From Bacteroidia bacterium (lineage in GTDB: Bacteria; Bacteroidota; Bacteroidia; B-17B0; Aurantibacillaceae): DNA of 7,473 bases. The translations under genes were made by a program, and so were the position numbers. The DNA is taken from assembly GCA_014379485.1 (NCBI GenBank), contig JACMLS010000385.1, forward strand, positions 1-7,473. Reading direction: 5' to 3'. Of the stretch, positions 1-7,341 are shown piece after piece. The notes under the pieces are model-generated. The model did no database searches. It saw only the letters and a list, made by a program, of their open reading frames with translations, and had not been told where the DNA came from. Positions within the stretch are counted from its first letter, which is position 1. Every line of letters begins with the position of its first letter.

Positions 1-179
1 CGCGCCATCGACAACGTCAGCGCTGCGGTTTCGTGCGCATCCATTCCGTTGATGCACACAGCCATCAGAAACGCCGCCGCTTGTGCGTCGGAGACATCAC
101 CGCTCACGACACCGCGCACAAAGCCATCAATCTCCTGTTGCGTCCAGGCATGTCCGTCGCGTTTGTGTTTGAGCAATTC
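1..179 (-). CDS. deoA: Thymidine / pyrimidine-nucleoside phosphorylase, N-terminal fragment (both ends missing)
   Basis: The minus strand in the frame whose codons end at base 3 gives 59 residues beginning ELLKHKRDGHAWTQQEID and continuing through FLMAVCINGMDAHETAALT to the window edge. This matches the N-terminal alpha-helical domain of the DeoA/Pdp family, which cleaves thymidine or uridine with phosphate to a base and (deoxy)ribose-1-phosphate in the cytoplasm. The KRDG block, the QQEID helix, and the small-residue helix followed by a GM turn are family hallmarks that I recognise by eye. The catalytic domain would lie beyond base 1. No proper start is present: the frame meets TAG at 182-180 immediately before the first family-like codon, and family members normally have several more residues first. 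A TTG at 176-174 could serve only as a makeshift start. GC is about 59%, far above the rest of the window, so this piece probably comes from another genome or replicon. The family call is fairly sure; whether the enzyme prefers thymidine or uridine cannot be told. Confidence 0.8.
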
Positions 180-2934
180 CTAAACAAAGATCAACAACAA
201 TGTTTTGCTGCGCTGTGTCTGAACAGGAATTTGCATCTGTGTAAGTATAAGTGATTGTTACTGTACCTGCGCCCGCAACTGCCGGATCAAAATTTCCTGC
301 ACTCACACCTGTTCCTGAAAAAATTCCTCCTGCAGGTGATTCGCCTGTTAGTGCAAAGGCTGCGTCGTTTATACAAACAGTTCCCAACGAACTTAATGTT
401 ACAACTGGTGCTGCGTTTACATTAATTGATGAGGTAGCAGAAGCGGTACAAGAATTTGCGTCTGTATAATCATAAGTAATTGTTTGTGTACCTGCGCCTG
501 CAACCGATGCATCAAAATTTCCTGCACTTACTCCTGTTCCGGAATAGGTTCCTCCAACAGGAGTGCCATTCGTTAAAGCAAATGCTGTTGCGTTTCCGCA
601 AACATCTGCATAAGAACTTTGTGTTACAACTGGTAAAGCATTTACTGTAATGTTTGTTGTTGCAGTATCAGAACATGAATTTGCATCGGTGTAAATGTAA
701 GTGATGGGATGTGTCCCCGTGCCCGCAGTGGCAGCATTAAAGCTGCCGGAAAATACTCCTGCTCCTGAAAATGTTCCGCCGGCCGGACTTTCTCCTGTTA
801 TTGTAAAACCTGGTTCGTCTTCGCACACATCTGTTAATGCGCTAAGTGTTACTGTTGGCAGAGCGTTTATTGTAAGCAATGCACTGTTAGAAGTTGCATT
901 GCCGCAAGTTCCTGAAACAACACATTGGTAAGTGTAACCATTCATTGCTGCAGTTGCACCGTTAATGGTTAGCGTTGCAGTTGTTTCTCCTGCGTAAGGA
1001 GCTGCAGGAATAATATTATTAAAACCTGAGCCCTGATTTTCCTGCCATTGATAAGTAAGTCCGGTTCCGTTTGCACCAACAATCATAGTTGTTGTTCCTT
1101 CTGCACAAATGATGCTTACCAGCGGGTCTGAAGAAATAGTTGCAGGTGCGCATGCTGAAAGTGATTGGCAAATAGTATCTGCTGTTCCGCAAAGAGTAGT
1201 AGTGATAAGGCAAACATTATACGTGCCGCTTGCAGCGTAAGTGTGAGTTGGAAATTGTTGTGTGCTTGTATTTCCATCGCCAAAATCCCATTGCCATGAT
1301 GTGATGAAGCCTGTGCTTGCATCAGTAAAATTATAAGTAAGTGGTCCGCTGTAAGCAGAACTATAAGCTGCAACAGGTGTAGTAGAGTAATTTGTAATGG
1401 TTGCTCTTATACAGGCATCCTGTGTGTTGTTGAAACGGAATTTTGCCCAACTGCCATCAAGTACTTCGTAGTTGCGGTGAGAATAGGGTGCAGTTGTTTC
1501 GCATCCTAAAAAAATAGAAGTACCACCTTGTATCCACGCTGCATAAAAACCACCGCCGTTCAATGTTACACCGGGGCTTACCGCTACGTTATTCCATGCG
1601 CCTGCTACCACTGAACCTGCGGCAACTGTTGTGGTGTATAACAAAGTTCCCGGACTTCCGTTAGGGCCATCATCATCATAAATATTTGCAATAAAATAAT
1701 TTCCAACGTTGCTTGAAATATAAAATGATAATGAACTTACTTCGTAAGGATAAACAGGTGGAACAAAATAAACAGAAACACCATCGTCATTTGCACCACC
1801 GTTCCAGTTAACACTTCCACCGGGCGCATTACCGGTAACGTAACCCAACACAGCGCTTGGTGAACAAACATCTATAACCTGTATTTCTGTTGTGTTTATA
1901 TCATTGGCCGCATTTATATCCTGGCTGTTTGAAGTTGTTACTTCAAAAGAATATAAACCAGTTGGCGAAGCGGTCCATGGAGTAAACGTAAAAAGTGTGT
2001 CGTCGCCGGCAGCTAAGGTTGGCAATAAACCGGCAGAACTGTGTACGCTTGCTAAAACAGAATTCCGGATGTTTTCCTGCAAATTAATGGTTGTGGTGAC
2101 ACTTGTGTTTCCACCGTTGTGAATGTTACTTTGCAATGCGTGTGGCATGTTTTGTACAACGATCTCAGCTGCATTTTCATTATTGGTATTCCATTCAGGT
2201 AAAATATCGCGGATGCTGAGCAGAACTACCGCCGGATAATCAAAATGAATTACGTAATTGGATGGCACAGTTGCATCAGAATGAACCTGCAATCCTATTC
2301 CTCCTGTACTGTTTTCAATTCCAACTGTCATATCAACACAACCTGCATTTAAAATTGGAGCGCTGATGCCACCGTACTGATAAGTAATTGAACTATCGTT
2401 TCCGCAAAGAATAACCTGAAAAGAATTTGAACCTGTCCAACCCGGTGCGCTAACACTCCAATAAGGAACATTAATGTAAGAGATAATAAAACTGTCCACG
2501 CCGTTTGTCCAGTATTTTACGTTTCCGACATTTCCGGCACCTGTAAAATTCAGATCGCTCATTAATGGTGCAAGAATATTGTCTCCGGCACCGCCCGCTG
2601 TTGGAATGGTTGGAAAACAGGAAGCAATGTTGCTGACATTATTAAAACTGAGCCAGCCATTAGAACCAACTTTTAGTTGAGAATAATCTGACCAGTAATA
2701 ATGAAAGGGGAAACCTACATTGATCATTCCGGCTGCAGAATTATCATCAGCAAGTCCGGTTACTGTCTGCACGCCTGCGCGCGAAGTAATATCGATCCAG
2801 TTAAAAGTGGGTCCACCTGCGTCAAGGCTTGTTATCCAGGTATACCCATATGCATCAGGGCCACCTGAGGCTGCGCTTTTTCCGGGAACCAGAAGAATAA
2901 AAGCGAGAGCAAAAAGTAATATAATATTTTTCAT
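127..2934 (-). CDS. Secreted multidomain PKD / Ig-like surface protein, C-terminus replaced by junction
   Basis: A large exported protein, 935 residues as read, of which about 919 look native. I chose the ATG at 2934 because a signal peptide follows directly (MKNIILLFALAFILLVPGKS, cleavage near residue 22); the open frame extends 43 codons further upstream but that part is not signal-like. Modules in order: about 25-234, a beta-rich domain with a GFPFHYYWSDY...KVGSNGWLSF pattern as in Bacteroidota adhesin-like proteins; 236-355, a CARDB-like beta-sandwich; 356-517, a jelly-roll-like region with an acidic DDDGPNG turn; 518-594, a PKD domain with WDFGDG at 549-554; 597-691, an Ig-like domain with Cys610, Trp630 and YQC at 669-671; 692-915, three 75-residue repeats. 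No catalytic motif is visible, so binding or adhesion is inferred. It follows the TonB receptor gene by 103 bases. Bacteroidota proteins of this kind usually end in a type IX secretion sorting domain; here that end is lost at the junction near base 180, and residues after about 919 are out-of-frame deoA DNA. Confidence 0.85.
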   Translation of the reverse strand: MKNIILLFALAFILLVPGKSAASGGPDAYGYTWITSLDAGGPTFNWIDITSRAGVQTVTGLADDNSAAGMINVGFPFHYYWSDYSQLKVGSNGWLSFNNVSNIASCFPTIPTAGGAGDNILAPLMSDLNFTGAGNVGNVKYWTNGVDSFIISYINVPYWSVSAPGWTGSNSFQVILCGNDSSITYQYGGISAPILNAGCVDMTVGIENSTGGIGLQVHSDATVPSNYVIHFDYPAVVLLSIRDILPEWNTNNENAAEIVVQNMPHALQSNIHNGGNTSVTTTINLQENIRNSVLASVHSSAGLLPTLAAGDDTLFTFTPWTASPTGLYSFEVTTSNSQDINAANDINTTEIQVIDVCSPSAVLGYVTGNAPGGSVNWNGGANDDGVSVYFVPPVYPYEVSSLSFYISSNVGNYFIANIYDDDGPNGSPGTLLYTTTVAAGSVVAGAWNNVAVSPGVTLNGGGFYAAWIQGGTSIFLGCETTAPYSHRNYEVLDGSWAKFRFNNTQDACIRATITNYSTTPVAAYSSAYSGPLTYNFTDASTGFITSWQWDFGDGNTSTQQFPTHTYAASGTYNVCLITTTLCGTADTICQSLSACAPATISSDPLVSIICAEGTTTMIVGANGTGLTYQWQENQGSGFNNIIPAAPYAGETTATLTINGATAAMNGYTYQCVVSGTCGNATSNSALLTINALPTVTLSALTDVCEDEPGFTITGESPAGGTFSGAGVFSGSFNAATAGTGTHPITYIYTDANSCSDTATTNITVNALPVVTQSSYADVCGNATAFALTNGTPVGGTYSGTGVSAGNFDASVAGAGTQTITYDYTDANSCTASATSSINVNAAPVVTLSSLGTVCINDAAFALTGESPAGGIFSGTGVSAGNFDPAVAGAGTVTITYTYTDANSCSDTAQQNIVVDLCLGIAQTQTRRTCLDATGD
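171..182. other. Chimeric junction between a secreted-protein gene and a deoA fragment
   Basis: Around base 180 the minus-strand reading changes identity. To the right, the frame encodes a regular Ig-like repeat ending NIVVDLCLGIA. To the left, the same frame gives the unstructured tail QTQTRRTCLDATGD and a stop, while a different frame becomes a clear DeoA N-terminus. GC content changes at the same place, from 38% in bases 181-240 to 59% in bases 1-180. The bases GGAATTGCTCAA (180-169, minus strand) read sensibly in both genes, as Gly-Ile-Ala-Gln in one and Glu-Leu-Leu-Lys in the other. The join may therefore have used a short shared sequence. A sequencing or assembly chimera is the simplest explanation; a real deletion or insertion is possible. 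Confidence 0.75.
190..861 (-). repeat. Three tandem 225-bp coding repeats (75-residue Ig-like units)
   Basis: Units lie at 861-637, 636-412 and 411 to about 190 and encode residues 692-766, 767-841 and 842-915 of the secreted protein, each exactly 75 residues with no indels between them. Shared features are a (L/A)PxVT opening, VC at unit position 13, a P-x-GG turn, a SG-x-GV-x-(A/S)G-x-F core, AG-x-GT at unit positions 46-50 and YTDANSC ending at unit position 63. The two cysteines per unit (704/754, 779/829, 854/904) are conserved and could form a disulfide after export. Units 2 and 3 share SGTGVSAGNFD and close DNA similarity (about 492-540 against 267-311), suggesting the more recent duplication. 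The third unit runs straight into the junction, so further copies may once have followed. Confidence 0.9.
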
Positions 2935-3037
2935 GTAAGGTGATTTTTTTGTGTTATGCGAAATTAATAAAATTACCGCTGTTTTCGGGAAGTTTATTTG
3001 GATGAAGAAGGCACAGATTATTTTGTAAACTCTCTTT

Positions 3038-5686
3038 TCAGAGCGTAAATTTAACAACCACATTAGGCATAAAACCTGTCATATAGCGGTTGGACAGATT
3101 GTTTATTCCGTTATTCATAATCGGAGAACTGTCAGTAATATTTTTTTGATTGTAGCAATTTAAAAGAGAGAGACCAATGCTGCCTTTCCAGTTTTTTTCT
3201 GTTTTCGGAAAACCATATTGAATGGAAGCATCAAGTGAATGGTAAGCCGGAAAGCGATCTGAACCTGAACCGGGAGGAGGAGGGGGTGGGCCCTGACCTG
3301 GTGGTGGTGGTGGTCCGCCGCCTGGTGGTGGTGGCGGTGGTTGATTGTTGCCTCCGGGTGCGCTGTTGGCCCCCGCCATCATTTTAGTTCTTATTCCCGG
3401 TAAAGCTGCAAAGCCTGTTCTGTATTTCCAGGCAAGCGTAAATTTCCATTGTTTTATTTTGTGTGAGCAGGCAATATCAACTATGTGCGTCTGATCATAC
3501 AAAGAGTAAAAAGGATCTTTACTTATGCTGTCAAATTGCATCATGGCTTTGCTTATGGTGTAACTGATCCAGGCATCTGTATTTTTCCATTGTTTGCGCA
3601 GCAACATATCTGCACCCACCGTTTCAATCTTTCCGTAAATAAAAGGTTTATCAGAAGATGGCTGCGTGGTGCTTGTTGAAGAAATATGATCTGTTTTTTT
3701 GTAATACGCTTCTACATCAAACAACCACGACTTTTTTTCGAAGATGCCGCCAAATGTTCCCTGGTAACTGTTTACAACCGGAATGTTTTTGTCGTCGGCA
3801 AGAATCCACAAAAGATTTTCTATTCCACCAATACCTTCAATACTTATTCCGCTAACCTGGCAAATAAATTGTTGCTGGTAGCCGGCAGCACTTTTTAAAC
3901 GCAGGTGTTCAGAAACTTTGTAACCGACCGATACCCGTGGTTCAACACTTGTTTTTTTGCTAAGCGTAAAATAATTTAAACGGGCACCGGCGTTCAGAAT
4001 AAAACGGTTGGTTGGTGTTGCAATAAGATTAGCAAATAAAGTATGTATAGTTCCTTCTCTTACAAAATTCTCCTGAAACGAAGTGTTGGCAGTATCATCA
4101 GTTTGCCTGAGGTAAGTGCTGCGGTGGTAGCGCCCCTCGTAACCACTTTTTAGTGCATATCTTTTTGTTGCACGCCATTCTGTTTCAAGAAAACTGCGAA
4201 AATCCTGAACAATGTTTTGATAAAGCGAAGAAGAAACATTAACCGATGAAGCAGAAGTTGAATTGCTTTTAAAAGTCTGATCGTAAATTGAATTTGTAAC
4301 AGACACATTGGTAGAAAAATTCTTTGTCCAGTCAGAAACCACAGAACCATTTACACCCCAGTTAAGCAAACCAAGGTCAGAATTTTTATGAATCAATGTT
4401 TTATAATCTCTGAAACCTGCTACCATACTATTACGCATCAGTAATCCGCTCAGGCTGGCTTTGTGTTTTGCGTTAATGTTATAAAGTATTTTTGCGTTGG
4501 CATCAGAATACAAATAATCAAGTTTGTCAATTCCTTCAGGATTGTTTTTTAATGCGCCGCTTATTTCAGTATGCTGAAAAATAAAATCAGAAATTGGTTT
4601 TATTGCAGGAAGTTGCCACGAATACGGATACGATTGTCTTGCAGAAACAAGAAAACTCAATTTGTTTTTTATGAGCGGAACGTGGGCGTAAACGTTTGCA
4701 TCTAACATTGAAGCGGAAAGTGTAACATTGGTTTTGTTTGTTACACTGCCTGCGGTAGAGATCTCAATAATGCCGCCCGTTCTTCCGCCCCGGTTGGCAG
4801 ACATGGTGCCGCGCTGAACTTTTATATTATCTACCACGTTTGAGTTGAAGGGAGAAATAGTACCAAAGAAATGGCCTTTGTGGTAAAGCGGAATGTTATC
4901 AAAAACAATGAGCGTTTGATCGGGTGTACTTCCCCTCACATTTAAATTACCCGCTTTACTGTCCGGCGAACTGATTCCAGGTAAAGCATCAAGCGCTTTG
5001 AGTACATCGCCATCTGCCTGGCCGGGCAAAACTCCCGATTTTCTTGAGCGGATAGTTATGCTGTTGTCCATTGCATCGTATTCAATTCCTTTAGTGAGAT
5101 ATGCTGTTACATACACCTCATTCATTTCAACGATTGTGTTTTTTAATTTAATTGTTTTAAAACCATTCACCGCAAAATCTTCAAGAGGTATCCTCATCGT
5201 TTCATATCCAACAGAAGAAATGATAACCGTGTCGTCTGTATGATAATTGATTATTTTGTAGAAAGAGCCGTTTTCACTGCTGCTCAAAGAAAAGTTGCTT
5301 TTTCTGCTGTAAATAATGGTAGAATAAAGTGGTTCGTTTGTTTTGCTGTCTGTAAGTTGACCGCTTAACTGAAAATTTGCGTTGGCAACTTTTGGTCTTA
5401 CAATTATATTTTTTTTGTCGGGATGATCAAAAACAAATGCGCTGTGCTGACTAAGTTTTTCAAGCAAAGAGCCCAGGTTATTTTCAAGCGTATCAGCGTA
5501 AACCGGAACGTCTTTAACAAGGTCTTTATCGTAAGAGCAAACTACACCGAATTTTTTTTGAAGGGCAGCAAACAACTGGTCAAGATTCATCAGCTGAGGG
5601 CGTGACTGAGTTGTTTGGGCGCCAGCGCTACAGCATATACAAAAGCCAATAAAAAGCAACAAGCCTATTTTTTTTGCGCCCCGCAT
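3038..5686 (-). CDS. FecA-like TonB-dependent outer-membrane receptor with STN signalling domain
   Basis: An 882-residue receptor. I chose the ATG at 5686 because a signal peptide follows (MRGAKKIGLLLFIGFCICCS, cleavage near AGA-Q24); the longer open frame to 5788 would translate part of an intergenic inverted repeat. Domains: about 33-98, STN (secretin/TonB short N-terminal) domain, from MNLDQLFAALQKKFGVVCSY to KNIIVRP; about 104-182, carboxypeptidase-regulatory-like beta domain; about 205-312, plug, with LKALDALPGI, LNVRGSTPDQTLIVFDNIPL and NIKVQRGTMSANRGG; the rest is a TonB-dependent beta-barrel ending in Phe-Thr-Leu with an aromatic residue close to the C-terminus. In FecA the STN domain passes ligand occupancy to FecR in the periplasm, and a fecR-type gene and an ECF sigma gene lie directly upstream here, so a regulatory transporter or sensor is a strong inference. 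The substrate is unknown and no SusD-like partner is seen. An unusual run of proline blocks sits at residues 783-805, probably in an outer loop near the end of the barrel. Confidence 0.9.
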   Translation of the reverse strand: MRGAKKIGLLLFIGFCICCSAGAQTTQSRPQLMNLDQLFAALQKKFGVVCSYDKDLVKDVPVYADTLENNLGSLLEKLSQHSAFVFDHPDKKNIIVRPKVANANFQLSGQLTDSKTNEPLYSTIIYSRKSNFSLSSSENGSFYKIINYHTDDTVIISSVGYETMRIPLEDFAVNGFKTIKLKNTIVEMNEVYVTAYLTKGIEYDAMDNSITIRSRKSGVLPGQADGDVLKALDALPGISSPDSKAGNLNVRGSTPDQTLIVFDNIPLYHKGHFFGTISPFNSNVVDNIKVQRGTMSANRGGRTGGIIEISTAGSVTNKTNVTLSASMLDANVYAHVPLIKNKLSFLVSARQSYPYSWQLPAIKPISDFIFQHTEISGALKNNPEGIDKLDYLYSDANAKILYNINAKHKASLSGLLMRNSMVAGFRDYKTLIHKNSDLGLLNWGVNGSVVSDWTKNFSTNVSVTNSIYDQTFKSNSTSASSVNVSSSLYQNIVQDFRSFLETEWRATKRYALKSGYEGRYHRSTYLRQTDDTANTSFQENFVREGTIHTLFANLIATPTNRFILNAGARLNYFTLSKKTSVEPRVSVGYKVSEHLRLKSAAGYQQQFICQVSGISIEGIGGIENLLWILADDKNIPVVNSYQGTFGGIFEKKSWLFDVEAYYKKTDHISSTSTTQPSSDKPFIYGKIETVGADMLLRKQWKNTDAWISYTISKAMMQFDSISKDPFYSLYDQTHIVDIACSHKIKQWKFTLAWKYRTGFAALPGIRTKMMAGANSAPGGNNQPPPPPPGGGPPPPPGQGPPPPPPGSGSDRFPAYHSLDASIQYGFPKTEKNWKGSIGLSLLNCYNQKNITDSSPIMNNGINNLSNRYMTGFMPNVVVKFTL
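3272..3340 (-). repeat. Proline/glycine block repeat inside the TonB receptor
   Basis: Residues 783-805 of the receptor are three proline runs of six, five and six residues separated by GGG and GQG, flanked by GGNNQ and GSGS. The DNA is a G/T-rich run of CCA/CCG/CCC codons read on the minus strand. It lies just before the strand-like RFPAYHSLDASIQYGF segment, where Bacteroidota receptors commonly have a loop, so it should form an extended, flexible extracellular stretch. Low-complexity DNA of this kind can vary in length between strains by slippage in multiples of three, which would keep the frame. Confidence 0.85.
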
Positions 5687-5761
5687 AGATTTTAAGTAAA
5701 AATAATAAAAATCAGCAACCCAAAAAAAGGCAGTTCTGCTTAGTTGTTTTCCGCACTTCTT

Positions 5762-5829
5762 AACCACAATAGAAACAATAGAGCACATAGAAAATAAACT
5801 CTATTGCGTTCTATGTTTCTATCGTGGTT
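5762..5829. repeat. 68-bp imperfect palindrome between fecR and the receptor gene
   Basis: The arms are AACCACAATAGAAACA (5762-5777) and TGTTTCTATCGTGGTT (5814-5829), which match at 15 of 16 positions. The single mismatch (5768/5823) becomes a G-U pair in RNA made from the minus strand, the direction of the operon, but an A-C mismatch in the other direction. Inside the arms, ATAGAG, CACATAGA, CTCTATTG and TTCTATG motifs continue the inverted symmetry with small bulges, closing on an A/T-rich loop around 5790-5800. The element is made of repeated ATAGA-type blocks spaced about 8-10 bases. No poly-U tract follows the stem directly in the operon direction, so it is not a typical intrinsic terminator. 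From memory, similar AACCAC...GTGGTT palindromes are scattered between genes in many Bacteroidota genomes, so a REP-like dispersed element is likely. A role in mRNA stability or differential expression within the operon is possible. Confidence 0.8.
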
Positions 5830-5840
5830 GAAAAAAGAGT

Positions 5841-6770
5841 TTATTTATTTTTAAGATAAACCGTATTGCCTTCTTTTCTGAAATCGATACTCATGGGCGT
5901 AAAAACCCCGTTAAGCGCAGTATCAAGGTTGGTTCCGCTGTAACGGCCTGAGAAATTTCTTTGGAGGTCAACATTCTCAGAAACAAATTTAAGGTCGTAA
6001 AAAACTGAAAGTGAAGTACAAACTTCCTGCAGGGGCGCCCCGTTAAACGTATGGTCTTTGGTGAGCACGGCGGCAGGCTCTTCAGTTTCAATAAATTTAT
6101 TCATCTTGTTATCAATCGTATAACGAATTCCTTGTCCTTTCTCAATAATATTAGTTTCGTTTTTATTTATTACCTGCACTTTGCCTTCAAAACATTTTAC
6201 AGCAGTAATTTCATTGCCCGTCATAATATCGAATTTTGTTCCCAGTACTTTTACACTTCCTTCTTTGTACTGCACTTCAAAACTTCCTTTGCGGTTAACA
6301 GCAAAATACGCCTCACCCTCAAGTATGATTTTTCTTGCTTCATTAAAACTCACAGAATCATAACTGATACTTGATTTACCTCTGAGAAGTATGAGCGTAT
6401 TGTCGCTCAGTGTAATTTCTTTAACAGCGCCGGCAGTACAATTTACGCTGATCATAACAGGTTTGTTTTTTTCTGTTTTGAAGAGCCAGAATAAACCTAC
6501 AAGCAACAAAATAGAAGCTGCTGAAGCAAGAAACAAAGGTTTTTTGTAAAGCGGAATAATTTTTATCGCTTTTGGTTGCGATCTTTTTTCTTTTATTTTT
6601 TGCCAGGTAGCATCTTTCAGCTCAGGCAAAGTCCAGGAGTCTGCTGTACTAATAATTTCAGAAAGCACTTTATCATCACCATTCTCTTTCAAAAGAAGTT
6701 TTTCTTCTTCGGTCAGATCACCGGTGAGCCAGCGGCTATAAAGATCATTATTGTTTTCTTCTTCGTTCAT
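5841..6770 (-). CDS. FecR-family anti-sigma factor / sigma regulator
   Basis: A 309-residue inner-membrane regulator. The N-terminal cytoplasmic part (about 1-75) contains LYSRWLTGDLTEEEKLLL and a TWQKIKEK helix, as in Bacteroidota FecR proteins that bind the cognate ECF sigma factor. One hydrophobic membrane segment lies at about 78-97 (LFLASAASILLLVGLFWLF). The periplasmic FecR domain follows at about 110-205, with CTAGAVKEITLSDNTLILLR, LEGEAYFAV and VKVLGTKFDI. The C-terminal part (about 239-307; FNGAPLQEVCTSLSVFYDL ... GNTVYLKNK) matches the domain that usually ends Bacteroidota FecR proteins (DUF4974) and resembles an STN fold. The gene starts 49 bases after the sigma gene ends and precedes the STN-containing receptor, the standard order of a cell-surface signalling triad. 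The ATG is preceded by an A/T-rich stretch and no clear Shine-Dalgarno sequence. Length is normal for the family, and nothing looks broken. Confidence 0.93.
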   Translation of the reverse strand: MNEEENNNDLYSRWLTGDLTEEEKLLLKENGDDKVLSEIISTADSWTLPELKDATWQKIKEKRSQPKAIKIIPLYKKPLFLASAASILLLVGLFWLFKTEKNKPVMISVNCTAGAVKEITLSDNTLILLRGKSSISYDSVSFNEARKIILEGEAYFAVNRKGSFEVQYKEGSVKVLGTKFDIMTGNEITAVKCFEGKVQVINKNETNIIEKGQGIRYTIDNKMNKFIETEEPAAVLTKDHTFNGAPLQEVCTSLSVFYDLKFVSENVDLQRNFSGRYSGTNLDTALNGVFTPMSIDFRKEGNTVYLKNK

Positions 6771-6819
6771 TTATTTATTTCTACAACCTTTAACGACTCA
6801 GGTTTCAAATACCCTAATA

Positions 6820-7341
6820 TTAAATTTTAAATAATTGCAATTCTTTTACTTTATCTTTAAGCGTAAGAAGGGCCAGGTGCATTCTTTTCTCTACTGCTTT
6901 TACGCTTATGCCAAGCAGCTCTGCTATTTCTGCGTAAGACATTTTATCCATACGGTTCATTAAAAAAGCTTCGCGCTGGGTTTCAGGAAGAGAAGCAATG
7001 GCCTCTTCTAATTTTTTTTGAAATTCTTTTTTAATGAGAAGATAGGATGGGTCGTTTTCTGTAAGTGTTTCGCTTTGTTTTGTAAAATCAAGTTTTACTT
7101 TATCATGCCTTACCATATCAATCATTAAACGGTGGGCCATGGTAAATAAGTACGACTTGGTTTTTTCAAAGATCACTTCGGCACAGTTTTCCCAAAGCCT
7201 TACCATGCATTCTTGCGTAATATCTTCTGCTCTTTCAAGATCACCACAACGGTAATAAATAAAATTGCGTACAGACCTTGAGTGCGTTTTAAAAAGAAAG
7301 GTATAATTCCCTTCTTCACAAACAGATCTTATTTGGTTCAT
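6820..7341 (-). CDS. ECF-type RNA polymerase sigma-70 factor (FecI-like)
   Basis: A 173-residue sigma factor with only regions 2 and 4. Region 2 spans about 14-82, with the family block DLERAEDITQECMVRLWE at 34-51 (core polymerase binding) and SYLFTMAHRLMIDMVRH (-10 recognition area). Region 4 spans about 108-163, with LPETQREAFLMNRMDKMSY leading into the helix-turn-helix AEIAELLGISVKAVEKRM that reads the -35 region. I chose the ATG at 7341; a TTG ten codons upstream (7371) would extend the frame but adds nothing family-like. It is the first gene of the leftward cluster and sits next to its likely anti-sigma partner (fecR type), so it probably directs transcription of the receptor and secreted-protein genes and perhaps its own. 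The target promoter cannot be defined from one locus. Confidence 0.93.
   Translation of the reverse strand: MNQIRSVCEEGNYTFLFKTHSRSVRNFIYYRCGDLERAEDITQECMVRLWENCAEVIFEKTKSYLFTMAHRLMIDMVRHDKVKLDFTKQSETLTENDPSYLLIKKEFQKKLEEAIASLPETQREAFLMNRMDKMSYAEIAELLGISVKAVEKRMHLALLTLKDKVKELQLFKI

Noticed and set aside
190..861. CRISPR-like array from regularly spaced similar sequence
   Set aside because: The 225-bp period is coding, the units are similar along their full length, and no short identical repeats separated by unique spacers exist.
251..931. Plus-strand open frames opposite the secreted-protein repeats
   Set aside because: They recur because the coding repeats recur, have no family-like features, and lie antisense to a well-supported gene.
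3031..3043. CTCT-GAAA-AGAG hairpin at the receptor stop codon as a terminator
   Set aside because: A four-base-pair A/T-rich-flanked stem without a U-tract is too weak to support a terminator call.
2935..3063. 43-codon upstream extension of the secreted protein to an ATG at 3063, overlapping the receptor gene end
   Set aside because: The added residues are not signal-like and would bury the clear signal peptide that begins at 2934.
5687..5788. 34-codon upstream extension of the receptor to a start at 5788
   Set aside because: It would translate half of the palindrome, and a normal signal peptide begins at 5686.
6051..6374. 107-codon plus-strand open frame
   Set aside because: It lies entirely opposite the fecR-type gene and has a composition typical of an antisense shadow.
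6785..6804. Small hairpin AACCT/AGGTT between the sigma and fecR genes
   Set aside because: The stem is only five base pairs with a ten-base loop, and no U-tract follows; chance is sufficient.
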